From assembly GCF_016411865.1 (NCBI RefSeq), contig NZ_JAEKJA010000015.1, positions 124,001 through 188,000 on the forward strand: a stretch of DNA of 64,000 nucleotides. The letters are read 5' to 3'. The position numbers were made by a program, and so were the translations under genes. This document shows, piece after piece, positions 18,066 through 26,993 of the stretch (position 1 is the first letter of the stretch; each line of letters begins with the position of its first letter). The notes under the pieces are model-generated. The model ran no database searches, was not told the origin of the DNA, and was given only the letters and a program-made list of their open reading frames with translations. Origin of the DNA: Acuticoccus mangrovi. Lineage in GTDB: Bacteria; Pseudomonadota; Alphaproteobacteria; Rhizobiales; Amorphaceae.

Positions 18066-18114
18066 AAGAACGCCACGAACGGCGTCGACAACAAAGAACG
18101 CCAAGAATGGCGTC
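18066..18114 (+). promoter_or_regulatory. Tandem operator-like repeats before the TRAP genes
   Basis: Two 21-bp copies that differ at two positions lie at 18066-18086 and 18094-18114, 28 bp apart; the shared GACAACAA ahead of each suggests a tandem duplication. Each copy is itself an inverted repeat; the second is perfect (ACGCCA-AGAA-TGGCGT, 18098-18113). They end just before the ribosome site of the binding-protein gene, so they could be repressor sites or leader hairpins. Confidence 0.55.
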
Positions 18115-18128
18115 ATGGGAGGACATTC

Positions 18129-19103
18129 ATGAAGCTCAAGATCGTCGCGCTCGCGGCGGCCGTAGCGGCTGTCATCTCCTCGGCCGAAGCTCGCGAATGG
18201 CGGGGGTGGAACGTTCACCCGCCGGAATATCCCGTCTCCACCGGCATGGAATATTTTGCCGAACAACTGAAAGAGCGCTCCAACGGTGAGCTGACCGCGA
18301 AGGTGTTCCACTCCGGCGTGCTCGGCGACCAGCCCGACGCCATCGAGCAGGTGCGCGAGGGCGCGCTCGACTGGGCGGTGTTCAACTTCGGCCCGCTCGG
18401 CGCCATCGCGCCGGAGGTCAACATCACCTCGCTGCCCTTCATCTTCAAGGACGTGCCCTCCATGCACAAGGTCATGGACGGCCCGGTGGGCGAGGAGATG
18501 GCCGACGGGCTGCGCAAGATCGGGCTGGAGCCGCTCGGCTATTTCGATTCCGGCGCGCGCTCCTTCTACCACCGCGAGAAGCTGATCCACTCGCCGTCCG
18601 ACATCACGGGCCAGAAGTTCCGCGTCATGGGCAACGAGCTCTACGTCGACATGATCGCCCAGCTCGGCGGCAACGCCACGCCGATGCCCTATGCCGACGT
18701 GTTCCAGGCGCTCCAGACCGGCGTCATCGACGGGGCGGAGAACAACTATCCCTCCTACGAATCCTCCGGCCACTACGAGGCGGCGAAGTTCTATTCGAAC
18801 TCCCAGCACCTCATCCTTCCCGAGTGCCTGTGCATCAACAAGGATCTCTTCGACAGCCTGTCGGCGGAGCAGCAGGCGCTCTTGAAGGAGATCGGCCGGG
18901 AGGCCGCCGAGCTGCAGCGCGATGAGTGGGCCAAGCGCGAGGAGGTCTCCAAGGCGAAGGTGCTCGCCTCGGGCGTCGAGATCATCGAGATCGAGGACAA
19001 GGCCGCCTTCCAACAGCTGATGCAGCCCGTCTACGACAAGTTCCTGGCGGACAATCCCGACATGGCCCCGCTCATCGAGAAGGTGAAGGCGGCGCAGGAC
19101 TAG
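18129..19103 (+). CDS. TRAP transporter periplasmic binding protein (DctP family)
   Basis: A 324-residue exported receptor, with signal peptide MKLKIVALAAAVAAVISSAEA. The DctP fold is indicated by YPVSTGMEYFAEQLKERSNG, HSGVLGDQPDAIEQVREGAL, SLPFIFKDVPSMHKVMDGPV, the specificity segment KFRVMGNELYVDMIAQLGGN (the arginine normally pairs with a ligand carboxylate), PMPYADVFQALQTGVIDGAE and NNYPSYESSGHYE. It should deliver an organic acid to the DctQM permeases encoded directly downstream. Substrate is unknown. The ATG at 18129 has GGGAGGA six bases upstream. Two tandem inverted repeats just upstream suggest ligand-responsive control. Confidence 0.93.
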   Translation: MKLKIVALAAAVAAVISSAEAREWRGWNVHPPEYPVSTGMEYFAEQLKERSNGELTAKVFHSGVLGDQPDAIEQVREGALDWAVFNFGPLGAIAPEVNITSLPFIFKDVPSMHKVMDGPVGEEMADGLRKIGLEPLGYFDSGARSFYHREKLIHSPSDITGQKFRVMGNELYVDMIAQLGGNATPMPYADVFQALQTGVIDGAENNYPSYESSGHYEAAKFYSNSQHLILPECLCINKDLFDSLSAEQQALLKEIGREAAELQRDEWAKREEVSKAKVLASGVEIIEIEDKAAFQQLMQPVYDKFLADNPDMAPLIEKVKAAQD

Positions 19104-19137
19104 GCCGGAAGGAACGGTCCGACCCGGGGGCGCCGCG

Positions 19138-19656
19138 ATGATCGCCTTCATCGACCGCATCGGGGCGCTCCTCGCGCGGGCATTCCTGTTCGTGGCGGCC
19201 GTGGCGCTCTTCGCGCTGGTGCCGATGGCGGGGTGGCTGGTGTTCGGCCGCTACGTCCTCAACCGGTCGCCGACCTGGGTGGAGGCGACGAGCCTCGTCT
19301 TGATGCTCGTCGTCACCTTCGGCGTGGCGGCCGCCGCCACGCGCAGCGAGGAGCACCTGTCGATCGCCTTCGTGCGCGAGAGCTTTCCCCCGCCGGTGGA
19401 GCGCGTCATGCGCTTCGTCTGCCACGTGGTCCTCGCCGGGTTCGGCGCCTGGATGGCGCTCGCCTCCTACGAGAACACCGTCAACACCTGGTCGCGCCCG
19501 ATCCCCCTCCTCCAGATCCCGGAGGGCGTGCGCCACCTTCCCCTCCTCGTCGGCGGGTTCGGCATCGCCGTGTTCTCCGCCATCCATGCCCTCAAGATGC
19601 TCGTCGGCCTGCCGCGCACCACACCGTCCGGCAGCGACGGCGACCCGGCGGTCTGA
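19138..19656 (+). CDS. TRAP transporter small permease (DctQ family)
   Basis: A 172-residue membrane protein with four hydrophobic segments (about 13-35, 47-66, 87-108, 132-153) and the DctQ pattern FGRYVLNRSPTWVEATSLVL and TRSEEHLSIAFVRE. It forms the small integral subunit that associates with DctM in secondary, ion-driven TRAP uptake. It starts 34 bp after dctP and its TGA is immediately followed by the ATG of the large subunit, so all three are one operon. Confidence 0.92.
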   Translation: MIAFIDRIGALLARAFLFVAAVALFALVPMAGWLVFGRYVLNRSPTWVEATSLVLMLVVTFGVAAAATRSEEHLSIAFVRESFPPPVERVMRFVCHVVLAGFGAWMALASYENTVNTWSRPIPLLQIPEGVRHLPLLVGGFGIAVFSAIHALKMLVGLPRTTPSGSDGDPAV

Positions 19657-20946
19657 ATGGAAACAGGTCTCATCCTGCTCCTCGGCGTGTTCGCCGTGGG
19701 CCTCTTCATCGGCATGCCCGTGGCCTTCGCGATGGGGGTCGCGGCGCTCGCGGCCTTCGTGCAGGCCGACTTTCCCGCCACCACCATGTTCCGCCGCGTG
19801 GCGCAGGGGGTGTCGGCCTTCTCGCTGCTCGCCATCCCCTTCTTCATCTTCGCCGGCGAGCTGATGCTTCACGGCGGCATCGCCCAGCGCCTCGTGCGCT
19901 TCGCCACCGCGCTCGTGGGCCACGTGCGCGGCGGGCTCGGCGTCGTCAACGTGCTCTCCTCGATGCTGTTCGGCGGCATCTCCGGCTCCGCCGTCGCCGA
20001 CACCTCCGCGCTCGGCACCATCCTCATCCCCGTCATGAAGCGGGAGGGCTACCGGGCGGATTATGCGGTCAACGTGACCGTCACCTCTTCGATCGCCGGC
20101 ATCGTGATCCCCCCGTCGCACAACATGATCCTCTTCGCCGTGGCGGCGGGCGGCGGCATCTCGATCTCCAAGCTGTTCCTCGCCGGCGTCGTGCCGGGGA
20201 TCTTGATGTGCCTCTGCCTCGCGGTCGCGGCGTGGCTCGTGGCGCTGCGCCACGGCTATCGCGCCGAGCCGTTCCCGGGCGTGCGCGCGGTGCTCGTCGC
20301 CGCCCTCGTCTCGATCCCGGGCCTCTTCACCGCCGTCATCATCGTGGGCGGCGTGCTTTCCGGCATCTTCACCGTCACCGAATCGGGTGCCATCGGGGCG
20401 ATCTACGCGCTCCTCGTGACGCTCCTCGTCTACCGCGAGCTGACGTGGGCGGGCTTCGTCGCCGCCGTCACCCGCGCGGCCAAGACGACGGGGCTCGTGA
20501 TGATCCTCGTCGGCTGCGCCACGGCGTTCGCCTACATGCTCGCCTTCTACTCGGTGCCGACCCGCCTCGCCGAGCTGATGCTGACGATCTCGGACAACCC
20601 CATCGTCCTCCTCCTCCTCATCAACGTGATGCTGCTCGTCGCCGGCATGGTCATGGACATGGCGGCGCTGATCCTCATCACGACGCCGATCTTCCTGCCG
20701 ATCGCCACCCAGATCGGGCTCGACCCGATCCAGTTCGGCATTCTGCTGATGATGAATCTCGGCCTCGGCCTCTGCACGCCGCCCGTCGGCGCCTGCCTCT
20801 TCGTGGGCTGCGCCATCGGCGGGGTGCGGATCGAGAAGGCGGTGGCGACGATCTGGCCGTTCTACATCGCCATCCTCGTCGCCCTTCTCCTCACCACCTA
20901 CGTGCCGGCCGTGTCGCTGTGGCTGCCCGGCCTGGTGTTCGGCTGA
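19657..20946 (+). CDS. TRAP transporter large permease (DctM family)
   Basis: A 429-residue polytopic membrane protein with about 12 hydrophobic segments. Family signatures include LFIGMPVAFAMGVAALAAF, FILLAIPFFIFAGELM-like sequence near residue 60-70, SSMLFGGISGSAVADTSALG, TVTSSIAGIVIPPSHNMILF, GCATAFAYMLAFY and MMNLGLGLCTPPVGACLFVG. It is the translocating subunit coupling organic-acid import to an ion gradient. No stop-start gap separates it from dctQ. It is convergent with the GNAT gene that ends the anthranilate-type operon, so the transporter is physically next to that pathway, but no sequence feature shows it carries an aromatic acid. Confidence 0.94.
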   Translation: METGLILLLGVFAVGLFIGMPVAFAMGVAALAAFVQADFPATTMFRRVAQGVSAFSLLAIPFFIFAGELMLHGGIAQRLVRFATALVGHVRGGLGVVNVLSSMLFGGISGSAVADTSALGTILIPVMKREGYRADYAVNVTVTSSIAGIVIPPSHNMILFAVAAGGGISISKLFLAGVVPGILMCLCLAVAAWLVALRHGYRAEPFPGVRAVLVAALVSIPGLFTAVIIVGGVLSGIFTVTESGAIGAIYALLVTLLVYRELTWAGFVAAVTRAAKTTGLVMILVGCATAFAYMLAFYSVPTRLAELMLTISDNPIVLLLLINVMLLVAGMVMDMAALILITTPIFLPIATQIGLDPIQFGILLMMNLGLGLCTPPVGACLFVGCAIGGVRIEKAVATIWPFYIAILVALLLTTYVPAVSLWLPGLVFG

Positions 20947-20976
20947 GCCCTTCCCCCATTCGGCCGCGCCGCCCTG

Positions 20977-21696
20977 CTAAAGGACGACGCCCGTCGGGCG
21001 CTCGCGGTCGCCGTGGGCGGCGGCCTGAAGCGCCTCGAGACTTTGCCGCTGGTGGCCGCGCGCATCGAAATTGTCCGGCGACAGCCAGGCGTCCATGGCG
21101 CTTCTGAGGCGCGGCCAGTCGGCGTCCGTCATCGCGAACCAGGCGGTGTCGCGGTTGCGGTCCTTCACCACCATGTGCTGGCGGAAGACGCCTTCGAAGG
21201 CGAAGCCGAAGCGGGAGGCGGCGCGGCGCGACGCCTGGTTGGCGTTGTCGCACTTCCACTCGAAGCGGCGATAGCCGAGCTCGTCGAATAAGAGGCCGCC
21301 GAAGAGACGGATCGCCTCGGTGCCGCCCGGCGTGCGCCGCATGCCGGGGGCGAGGCAGATGTGGCCCACCTCCGCGACGCCGTGCTCGGGGCTGATGCGC
21401 ATCAGGCTCATCACCCCGCCGGCCTTGCCGTCGTCCTTGGACACGAGCGCGAAGAACAGCGGATCCTCGCTCGCCGCCTGACGCGCCAGATGCTCGGTGT
21501 AGTCCTCCAGCGTATCGAAGGGGCCATAGGGCAGATGCGCCCACAACAGCCCCTTGGGATCGCCGGCGCGGTGGGCGGCGAACTGGTCGGCGGCATGGCG
21601 GGCCGGGTCGAGCGGCTCGAGGCGGATGAAGCGGCCCTCCAGCGGCTTGCGGGGCGGCCGCTGACGCGGTGTCCACCCGAGCGTCGGCCCACTCAC
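20977..21696 (-). CDS. GNAT-family N-acetyltransferase (RimJ/RimL type)
   Basis: A 239-residue cytoplasmic acetyltransferase resembling RimJ/RimL-like proteins: FIRLEPLDPARHAADQFAAH, then GGVMSLMRISPEHGVAEVGH, the acetyl-CoA region CLAPGMRRTPGGTEAIRLF, DELGYRRFEWKCDNANQAS and SRFGFAFEGVFRQHMVVKDR. The first codon is GTG at 21696, overlapping the stop of the Rid gene (GTGA), so it is the last gene of the seven-gene operon. Its acceptor is unknown. In this setting it might modify an amine intermediate or be a passenger; no evidence in the sequence decides. Confidence 0.88.
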   Translation of the reverse strand: MSGPTLGWTPRQRPPRKPLEGRFIRLEPLDPARHAADQFAAHRAGDPKGLLWAHLPYGPFDTLEDYTEHLARQAASEDPLFFALVSKDDGKAGGVMSLMRISPEHGVAEVGHICLAPGMRRTPGGTEAIRLFGGLLFDELGYRRFEWKCDNANQASRRAASRFGFAFEGVFRQHMVVKDRNRDTAWFAMTDADWPRLRSAMDAWLSPDNFDARGHQRQSLEALQAAAHGDRERPTGVVL

Positions 21697-22100
21697 GCCG
21701 CAGCCTCCACCACCGCGACGGCTTCGATCTCCACCATGGCTTCGCGCTCCACGAGTTCCACCACCTTCACCAGGGCCATCGCCGGAAAGTGGCGCCCCAT
21801 CACCCTACGATAGACCGGCCCGAGATCGGCGAGGCCCGCACGGTAGGCCTCGATGTCGGTCACGTACCAGGTCAGACGGGCGATGGTGTCGGCGCGCCCG
21901 CCCGCCGCCTCCACCACGGCGACGACGTTCACGAGCGCCTGCTCCACCTGACCGAGAAAGGTGTCCGGGAAGCTTCCGTCCGGCCGCCAGCCGATCTGGC
22001 CGCCGACATGGACGAGGGGTCCGTCCGTCACCATGCCGTTGGCATAGCCGACGGGATTGGGCCATCCCTCGGGCTGGACGGCGCGAAGGAGTGCGCTCAT
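21693..22100 (-). CDS. Rid family (YjgF/UK114) protein lacking the catalytic arginine
   Basis: A 135-residue Rid-fold protein with VHVGGQIGWRPDGSFP, FLGQVEQALVNVVAVVEAAG and AMVEIEAVAVVEAA. RidA enzymes hydrolyse reactive enamines and imines and use an arginine in the PAR segment (Arg105 of the reference proteins). Here that segment is FPAMAL, with Met108 in its place, so canonical imine deaminase activity is doubtful. The pathway around it is expected to generate a cyclic enamine (2-amino-5-oxocyclohexene carbonyl-CoA), a plausible substrate or ligand. The ATG overlaps the ligase stop (ATGA) and its own stop overlaps the GNAT start. Confidence 0.9.
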   Translation of the reverse strand: MSALLRAVQPEGWPNPVGYANGMVTDGPLVHVGGQIGWRPDGSFPDTFLGQVEQALVNVVAVVEAAGGRADTIARLTWYVTDIEAYRAGLADLGPVYRRVMGRHFPAMALVKVVELVEREAMVEIEAVAVVEAAA

Positions 22101-23707
22101 CCGCCGGCCTCCTCGGCCGCCCTGGTCCGCAGTGCGAACCGCTGCAGCTTGCCCGTCTCCGTGCGCGGCAGCGCGTCCACGAAGTCCACGGCGCGGGGAT
22201 ATTTGTAGGGCGCGAGCTCCGCCTTCACGTGGTCCTGAAGTGCCTTCACCATCGCCGCATCGCCCTCGTGCCCCTCCTTCAGGACCACGTAGGCTTTCAC
22301 GATCTGGCCGCGATCCGGGTCGGGAGCGCCCACGACGCCCGCCTCCGCCACGGCCGGATGAGTGAGAAGGCCGCCCTCCACCTCCGGTCCCGCAATGTTG
22401 TAGCCCGACGAGATGATCATGTCGTCGGAACGGGCCTGATACCAGAAGTAGCCGTCCTCGTCGCGGATGTAGGTATCACCTGTGACGTTCCATCCTTCGA
22501 GGACGTAGTCGTGCTGGCGCGGGTCGGCGAGATAGCGGCACCCGGTGGGCCCACGCACGGCGAGGCGGCCCGGCACGCCCGGCGGGCACTCCGCCCCCGT
22601 CTCGTCGATCACCTTGGCCTCGTAATGCGGCACCGGCAGGCCCGTCGCCCCCGGCCGCACCGTCTCCTCCGAGGAGCCGATGAAGATGTGCAGCATCTCC
22701 GTCGCGCCGATCCCCTCGGTGATCTTGATGCCGGTCGCCGCATACCAGGCGTCGAAGGTCGCCTTGGGCAGCGCCTCGCCGGCCGACACGCACTTGCGCA
22801 GGGTGGAGATGTCGTGCTCGGCGAGCTTGTGCAGCATCGCCCGATAGGCGGTCGGCGCCGTGAACATCACCGTCGCCCGATATTTCTTGATGGCGGCGAG
22901 GAGGTCGTCGGGCGAGGCCTTCTCGAGGAGGATCGAGGTGCCGCCGATGCGCCAGGGAAACAGCACCAGTCCGCCGAGGCCGAAGGTGAAGGCGAGCGGC
23001 GGCGAGCCGATGAAGCGATCGTCGGGCGAGGCGCGCAGCAGGTGATGGGCGTAGCAGTCGCAGATCGCCAGCATGTCGCGATGGTAGTGCATGGTGCCCT
23101 TCGGCACCCCGGTCGTGCCGGAGGTGAAGCCGATGAGGCAGACATCGTCGGCCGCCGTGTCGCAGGCCTCGAACTCGTCGCTCGCGACGGCGAGCGCGGT
23201 GAAGTGGCCGGCCGTGTCGAAGGTCAGCATCTTGCAGTCGCGCCCGGCGACGGCCTTCTCCATCTCGTCCTTCAGCTTCTCGTCGGTGATCGCGAGGCCG
23301 ATATGCGCCTTGTCGATCATCACGCCGAGCTCCTTGGCGCGCAGCAGCGGCATCGTCGCGACCACGATCCCGCCGGCCTTGATGATGGCGAAGTAGATCG
23401 CCGCCATCATCGGGTTGTTGGCCGAGCGCAAGAGCACCCGGTTGCCCGGCACCATCCCTTCCGCCACCAGGATGTTGGCGATGCGGTTCACGACCTTCTG
23501 CAGCTCGGCATAGGTCCACTCCACGCCCTCGCCGACGAGCGCGACGTGCTCGCCCCGCCCCTCGCTCACGTGGCGGTCGATCAGCTCCACGGCGCAGTTG
23601 AGATGCGTCGGATAGTCGAGCTTCTCGAGGTTCAGAAAGGTCGGCTGGGCTGTCGGCGACGGCAGGTTGTCGCGCGCGAAGGTATCGACATGGGCGGAGT
23701 GGGTCAT
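22097..23707 (-). CDS. abmG: Aryl-CoA ligase, probably 2-aminobenzoate-CoA ligase
   Basis: A 536-residue AMP-forming acyl-CoA synthetase that activates an aromatic acid to its CoA thioester in the cytoplasm. Motifs: the phosphate loop [51 protein letters not shown] and the catalytic-lysine segment [14 protein letters not shown]. The N-terminal half ([32 protein letters not shown]) is like benzoate and 2-aminobenzoate ligases. 2-Aminobenzoate is preferred as substrate because the divergent gene encodes the matching monooxygenase/reductase fusion. Start and stop overlap both neighbours by four bases (ATGA), indicating translational coupling. Benzoate-CoA ligase is the main alternative. Confidence 0.88.
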   Translation of the reverse strand: MTHSAHVDTFARDNLPSPTAQPTFLNLEKLDYPTHLNCAVELIDRHVSEGRGEHVALVGEGVEWTYAELQKVVNRIANILVAEGMVPGNRVLLRSANNPMMAAIYFAIIKAGGIVVATMPLLRAKELGVMIDKAHIGLAITDEKLKDEMEKAVAGRDCKMLTFDTAGHFTALAVASDEFEACDTAADDVCLIGFTSGTTGVPKGTMHYHRDMLAICDCYAHHLLRASPDDRFIGSPPLAFTFGLGGLVLFPWRIGGTSILLEKASPDDLLAAIKKYRATVMFTAPTAYRAMLHKLAEHDISTLRKCVSAGEALPKATFDAWYAATGIKITEGIGATEMLHIFIGSSEETVRPGATGLPVPHYEAKVIDETGAECPPGVPGRLAVRGPTGCRYLADPRQHDYVLEGWNVTGDTYIRDEDGYFWYQARSDDMIISSGYNIAGPEVEGGLLTHPAVAEAGVVGAPDPDRGQIVKAYVVLKEGHEGDAAMVKALQDHVKAELAPYKYPRAVDFVDALPRTETGKLQRFALRTRAAEEAGG

Positions 23708-24873
23708 CGGGCGGCGTCCTCCGGCACGCTCGCCGCGAGCACTTGACGGGCAATGACGATCTTCTGCACTTCCGAGGCTCCTTCGTAGATGCGCAGAGCG
23801 CGGATCTCGCGGTAGAGGTGTTCGACGAGGGTGCCAGTGCGCACGCCGTCGCCGCCGTGGAGCTGCACGGCCTGGTCGATGACCGTCTGCGCCGTCTCGG
23901 TGGCGAAGAGCTTGGCCATCGAAGCTTCGCGGGTGACGCGAGGCGCGCCTCGGTCACGCGTCCAGGCGGCGCGATAGACGAGAAGCGCGGCCGCATCGAC
24001 GCCGAGCGCCATCTCGGCGATGGCCGCCTGGGCGAGCGGCAGGTCGCCCATCGGCGCGCCGAAGAGGTGACGCGTGTGGGCGCGGGTGAGCGTCGCCGCG
24101 AGGGCCGCCCGCGCGAAGCCCAGCGCCGCCGCGCCGACGGTGGAGCGGAACACGTCGAGCGTCGCCATCGCGAGGCCGAAGCCGCGGCCCGGCGCGCCGA
24201 TGCGGTTCGCGAGCGGCACACGGCACCCCTCGAAGGAGAGGCGCGCGAGGGGATGGGGCGCGATCACCTCGAGCCGCTCGACGACCGAGAGCCCCGGCGT
24301 GTCGGCATCGACCACGAAGGCGGAGAGGCCCTTCGCCCCCGCACCTTCGCCGGTGCGGGCGAACACCACGTAGAAGTCGGCGATGCCGCCGTTCGAGATC
24401 CAGGTCTTCTCGCCGTCGAGGATCACGCCGTCGCCCTCGACGCGGGCGGCGAGCTCGATGGCGGCGACGTCGGAGCCCGACTTCGGCTCGGTGAGGGCGA
24501 AGGCCGCCACCGCCTCGCCGGCCGCGACACGGGGGAGATAGCGCGCCTTCTGCTCGGCGGTGCCGGCGAGCGCGATGGGGCCGGCGCCGAGACCCTGCAT
24601 CGCGAAGGCGAAGTCGGCGAGGCCGGAGTGGCGGGCGAGCGTGTCGCGGGCGAGGCAGAGGGTGCGCACGTCGTGCGGCTCGGCGACGGCGGGGGCGAGA
24701 AGCCCCGCCTCCCCCATCGCGACGACGAGGCGGCGGCAGGAGGCGTCGACGTCGCCCTCGTCGGTGAGGCTTGCGGCGTGGGCGCCGGCCCATCGGGCGA
24801 TCTCTTCGGCGAAGGCGCGGTGGCGCTCCTCGAAGAAGGGCCACGACAGCGTCTCGGCGAGAGGGTCGGCCAT
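23704..24873 (-). CDS. Acyl-CoA dehydrogenase
   Basis: A 389-residue FAD-dependent acyl-CoA dehydrogenase: [17 protein letters not shown] (flavin/substrate loop), [60 protein letters not shown] and the C-terminal catalytic segment [20 protein letters not shown], where the glutamate of YEGASE is the usual base. It would introduce a double bond alpha-beta to the thioester in the ring-derived CoA intermediate. The ATG at 24873 overlaps the hydratase stop by one base (TGATG). It lies between the hydratase and ligase genes of the operon. Confidence 0.94.
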   Translation of the reverse strand: MADPLAETLSWPFFEERHRAFAEEIARWAGAHAASLTDEGDVDASCRRLVVAMGEAGLLAPAVAEPHDVRTLCLARDTLARHSGLADFAFAMQGLGAGPIALAGTAEQKARYLPRVAAGEAVAAFALTEPKSGSDVAAIELAARVEGDGVILDGEKTWISNGGIADFYVVFARTGEGAGAKGLSAFVVDADTPGLSVVERLEVIAPHPLARLSFEGCRVPLANRIGAPGRGFGLAMATLDVFRSTVGAAALGFARAALAATLTRAHTRHLFGAPMGDLPLAQAAIAEMALGVDAAALLVYRAAWTRDRGAPRVTREASMAKLFATETAQTVIDQAVQLHGGDGVRTGTLVEHLYREIRALRIYEGASEVQKIVIARQVLAASVPEDAAR

Positions 24874-25706
24874 CAGTTCCCCTCGAAGACCGGCTTCGAC
24901 TTGTTGGCGAAGGCGTGGAAGGCGCGGTGGTAGTCCTCGGTCTGCATGCAGAGCGCCTGGGCGACGGCCTCCTGGTCGATCGCCTCGTCCACCCCCATCG
25001 CCCACTCCATGTGCAGCATCTTCTTGGTGATGCCGTTGGCGAAGGTGGGTCCGTCGGCGAGCCGGCGGGCCATCGCCTCGGCCTCCTCGACGAGCGCATC
25101 GGCGGCGACGAGGCGGTTGAAGAAGCCCCAGCGCTCGGCCTCCTCCCCACCCATCACGCGGCCGGTGAAGAGAAGCTCGGAGGCCCGCCCCTGACCGATG
25201 ATACGCGGCAGGATCGCGCACGCCCCCATGTCGCACCCGGCAAGGCCGACACGGTTGAAGAGGAAGGCGACCTTGGCGTCGGCGGTGCCGAAGCGGATGT
25301 CGGAGGCCATGGCGAGGATCGCCCCGGCGCCGACGCACACGCCCTCGACGGCCGCCACGATGGGCTGCGGACACGCCCGCATCGCCTTCACCGTGTCGCC
25401 GGTCATCTGGGTGAAGTCGAGGAGGCCCTTGGTGTCGCGCTCGAGGAGCGGTTCGATGATCTCGAACACGTCGCCGCCGGAGCAGAAGTTGCCGCCGGCG
25501 CCCGTCAGCACCACCGCCTTCACCCTGTCCTCGTGGCGGAGGGCGCGGAAGGTGTCGCGCAGCTCCGCGTAGCTCTCGAAGGTCAGCGGGTTCTTGCGCT
25601 CGGGGCGGTCGAGGGTGATCGTCGCCACCTTGCCCTCGACCTTCAGCGCGAAATGCTGCGGCCGGTAGTCGGCGAGCGGCAGGGTGATCATGAAGCGGTC
25701 GCTCAC
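24873..25706 (-). CDS. Enoyl-CoA hydratase/isomerase family protein
   Basis: A 277-residue crotonase-fold protein: [39 protein letters not shown] (oxyanion loop), [40 protein letters not shown] and [20 protein letters not shown]. It likely hydrates or opens the cyclic or linear CoA intermediate during beta-oxidation-like processing. The GTG at 25706 is chosen because it overlaps the MarR stop (GTGA) and has AGGAGG four bases upstream; an ATG at 25691 would be five codons shorter. Confidence 0.93.
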   Translation of the reverse strand: MSDRFMITLPLADYRPQHFALKVEGKVATITLDRPERKNPLTFESYAELRDTFRALRHEDRVKAVVLTGAGGNFCSGGDVFEIIEPLLERDTKGLLDFTQMTGDTVKAMRACPQPIVAAVEGVCVGAGAILAMASDIRFGTADAKVAFLFNRVGLAGCDMGACAILPRIIGQGRASELLFTGRVMGGEEAERWGFFNRLVAADALVEEAEAMARRLADGPTFANGITKKMLHMEWAMGVDEAIDQEAVAQALCMQTEDYHRAFHAFANKSKPVFEGN

Positions 25707-26176
25707 GTGGCCTCCTCGACGCTGGTGCGCGCTTCCTTCAACAACGTCGACAGAGCGGCGCGCGAGGCGTCGTCGAGCCCGGCGAACAGCCCCTCGACCC
25801 AGCCCCGATGGGCTTTCGCCATGGTGTCGAACAGCGCCCGCCCCGCCGAGGTCAGCGAGACCACGGCCGAGCGACGGTCCTCCTTGGCGACGCGGCGCTC
25901 CACGAGGCCGTCGTCCACCAGGCGGTCGACGAGGCCCGTCACGTTGCCGTTCGTCACCATCAGGCGGCGCGACAGCTCGCCGAGGGCGATCGGCTCCGGG
26001 GCCTTGGCGAGCTGCGCCATCAGATCGAAGCGCGGCAGGGTCATCGAGAACTCCGAGCGCAGGCGGCGCGACAGCTCGCCCTCGACGCGGTTGGCGGTGG
26101 CGAAGAGGCGCAGCCAAAGCCGCAGCGCATCCGCCTCGTCGCGCGCTTCGACGACGGCGCGATTGACCGCGTCCAT
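25703..26176 (-). CDS. MarR-family transcriptional regulator
   Basis: A 157-residue winged-helix protein. [20 protein letters not shown] is the dimerisation helix, [20 protein letters not shown] leads into the helix-turn-helix [20 protein letters not shown], and the wing is [20 protein letters not shown]. MarR proteins controlling aromatic-acid pathways typically respond to the acid or its CoA ester. The ATG overlaps the SDR stop by one base, so the regulator is co-transcribed with the pathway it probably controls. A perfect 11-bp palindrome in the divergent promoter region at 26948-26958 is a candidate binding site. Confidence 0.93.
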   Translation of the reverse strand: MDAVNRAVVEARDEADALRLWLRLFATANRVEGELSRRLRSEFSMTLPRFDLMAQLAKAPEPIALGELSRRLMVTNGNVTGLVDRLVDDGLVERRVAKEDRRSAVVSLTSAGRALFDTMAKAHRGWVEGLFAGLDDASRAALSTLLKEARTSVEEAT

Positions 26177-26925
26177 CACATCACCTCTCCACCGGCGACC
26201 ACGATCGCCTGCCCCGTGACCGCCGCCGCGCCCGGCCCGACGAGCCAGCGCACCGCGTCGGCGACCTCCTCCGGTGCGACGAGGCGGCCCATGGGGCTCG
26301 TGGCGGCGAGCGCGGCGCGGGCGTCGGCCTCGCTGCGGCCGGTCTTCGCCATGATCCGGGCGACGCTCGTCGCGGTCATCTCCGTGTCGGCGAAGCCGGG
26401 GCAGACGGCGTTGGCGGTCACCCCCGTCTTCGCCGTCTCGAGCGCCAGCGAGCGGATCAGGCCCAGAACGGCGTGTTTGGTCGCCGCGTAGGCGCCGGCA
26501 TAGGCGTAGCCCTTCAATGCCGCGGTGGAGGCGATGGCGACGATGCGGCCGAACCTGCGCTCCAGCATCCCCGGCAGCACCAGGCGGATCGCGGCGAGCA
26601 CGCCCGCCACGTTGACCTCGAAGAGGCGGGCGAGCAGCTCCGGCTCGGTCTTGACGATGGGGGCGGTGTCCGACGCTCCGGCGGCGGCGACGAGCACGGT
26701 GACGGGACCGAAGCGGGCCTCGGCCGCTTTCACGGCGGCGGCGAGCGCGGTAGCATCGGTGACGTCGGCGGCGAAGGCCGCCGCGCTGGGGAGGTCGCCG
26801 GCGGCCGCCTCGAGCGGACCGAGCCGCCGCCCCAGAAGGGATGTGCAATAGGTGGGCCCGAGCGTCGCCGCCACCGCGCGGCCGAGCCCGGTACCACCGC
26901 CCGTGATCAATACATGCCCGTCCAT
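26176..26925 (-). CDS. Short-chain dehydrogenase/reductase
   Basis: A 249-residue NAD(P)-dependent oxidoreductase of the classical SDR type: TGGGTGLG nucleotide-binding loop near residue 8, VLVAAAGAS, catalytic serine in [20 protein letters not shown] and the YxxxK pair in YAATKHA, followed by [12 protein letters not shown]. It probably acts as the 3-hydroxyacyl-CoA dehydrogenase step of the CoA-thioester pathway. It is the first gene of the leftward seven-gene operon and is divergent from the monooxygenase/reductase gene with only 68 bp between the starts. Confidence 0.92.
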   Translation of the reverse strand: MDGHVLITGGGTGLGRAVAATLGPTYCTSLLGRRLGPLEAAAGDLPSAAAFAADVTDATALAAAVKAAEARFGPVTVLVAAAGASDTAPIVKTEPELLARLFEVNVAGVLAAIRLVLPGMLERRFGRIVAIASTAALKGYAYAGAYAATKHAVLGLIRSLALETAKTGVTANAVCPGFADTEMTATSVARIMAKTGRSEADARAALAATSPMGRLVAPEEVADAVRWLVGPGAAAVTGQAIVVAGGEVM

Positions 26926-26940
26926 GGCGCCAATGTGCGC

Positions 26941-26969
26941 TTGTCGGGAAGTTACTTCAAGCCTAAAAT
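26941..26969 (+). promoter_or_regulatory. Sigma-70-like promoter with palindromic operator before the monooxygenase gene
   Basis: TTGTCG (26941-26946) and TAAAAT (26964-26969) are separated by 17 bp and point toward the monooxygenase/reductase gene. The spacer holds a perfect palindrome, GAAGT-T-ACTTC (26948-26958). A repressor bound there would block RNA polymerase, and the co-encoded MarR protein is the obvious candidate. Confidence 0.55.
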
Positions 26970-26993
26970 AATGGCGTCAACGGGAGAATGGCG

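Noticed and set aside
18129-20946. TRAP transporter as the anthranilate importer
   Set aside because: It is adjacent to the pathway but on the opposite strand with its own operator-like repeats; no residue pattern shows aromatic-acid specificity.
20977-21696. GNAT as an antibiotic-resistance gene
   Set aside because: Sequence is of the broad RimJ/RimL type and it ends a catabolic operon; nothing indicates a drug substrate.
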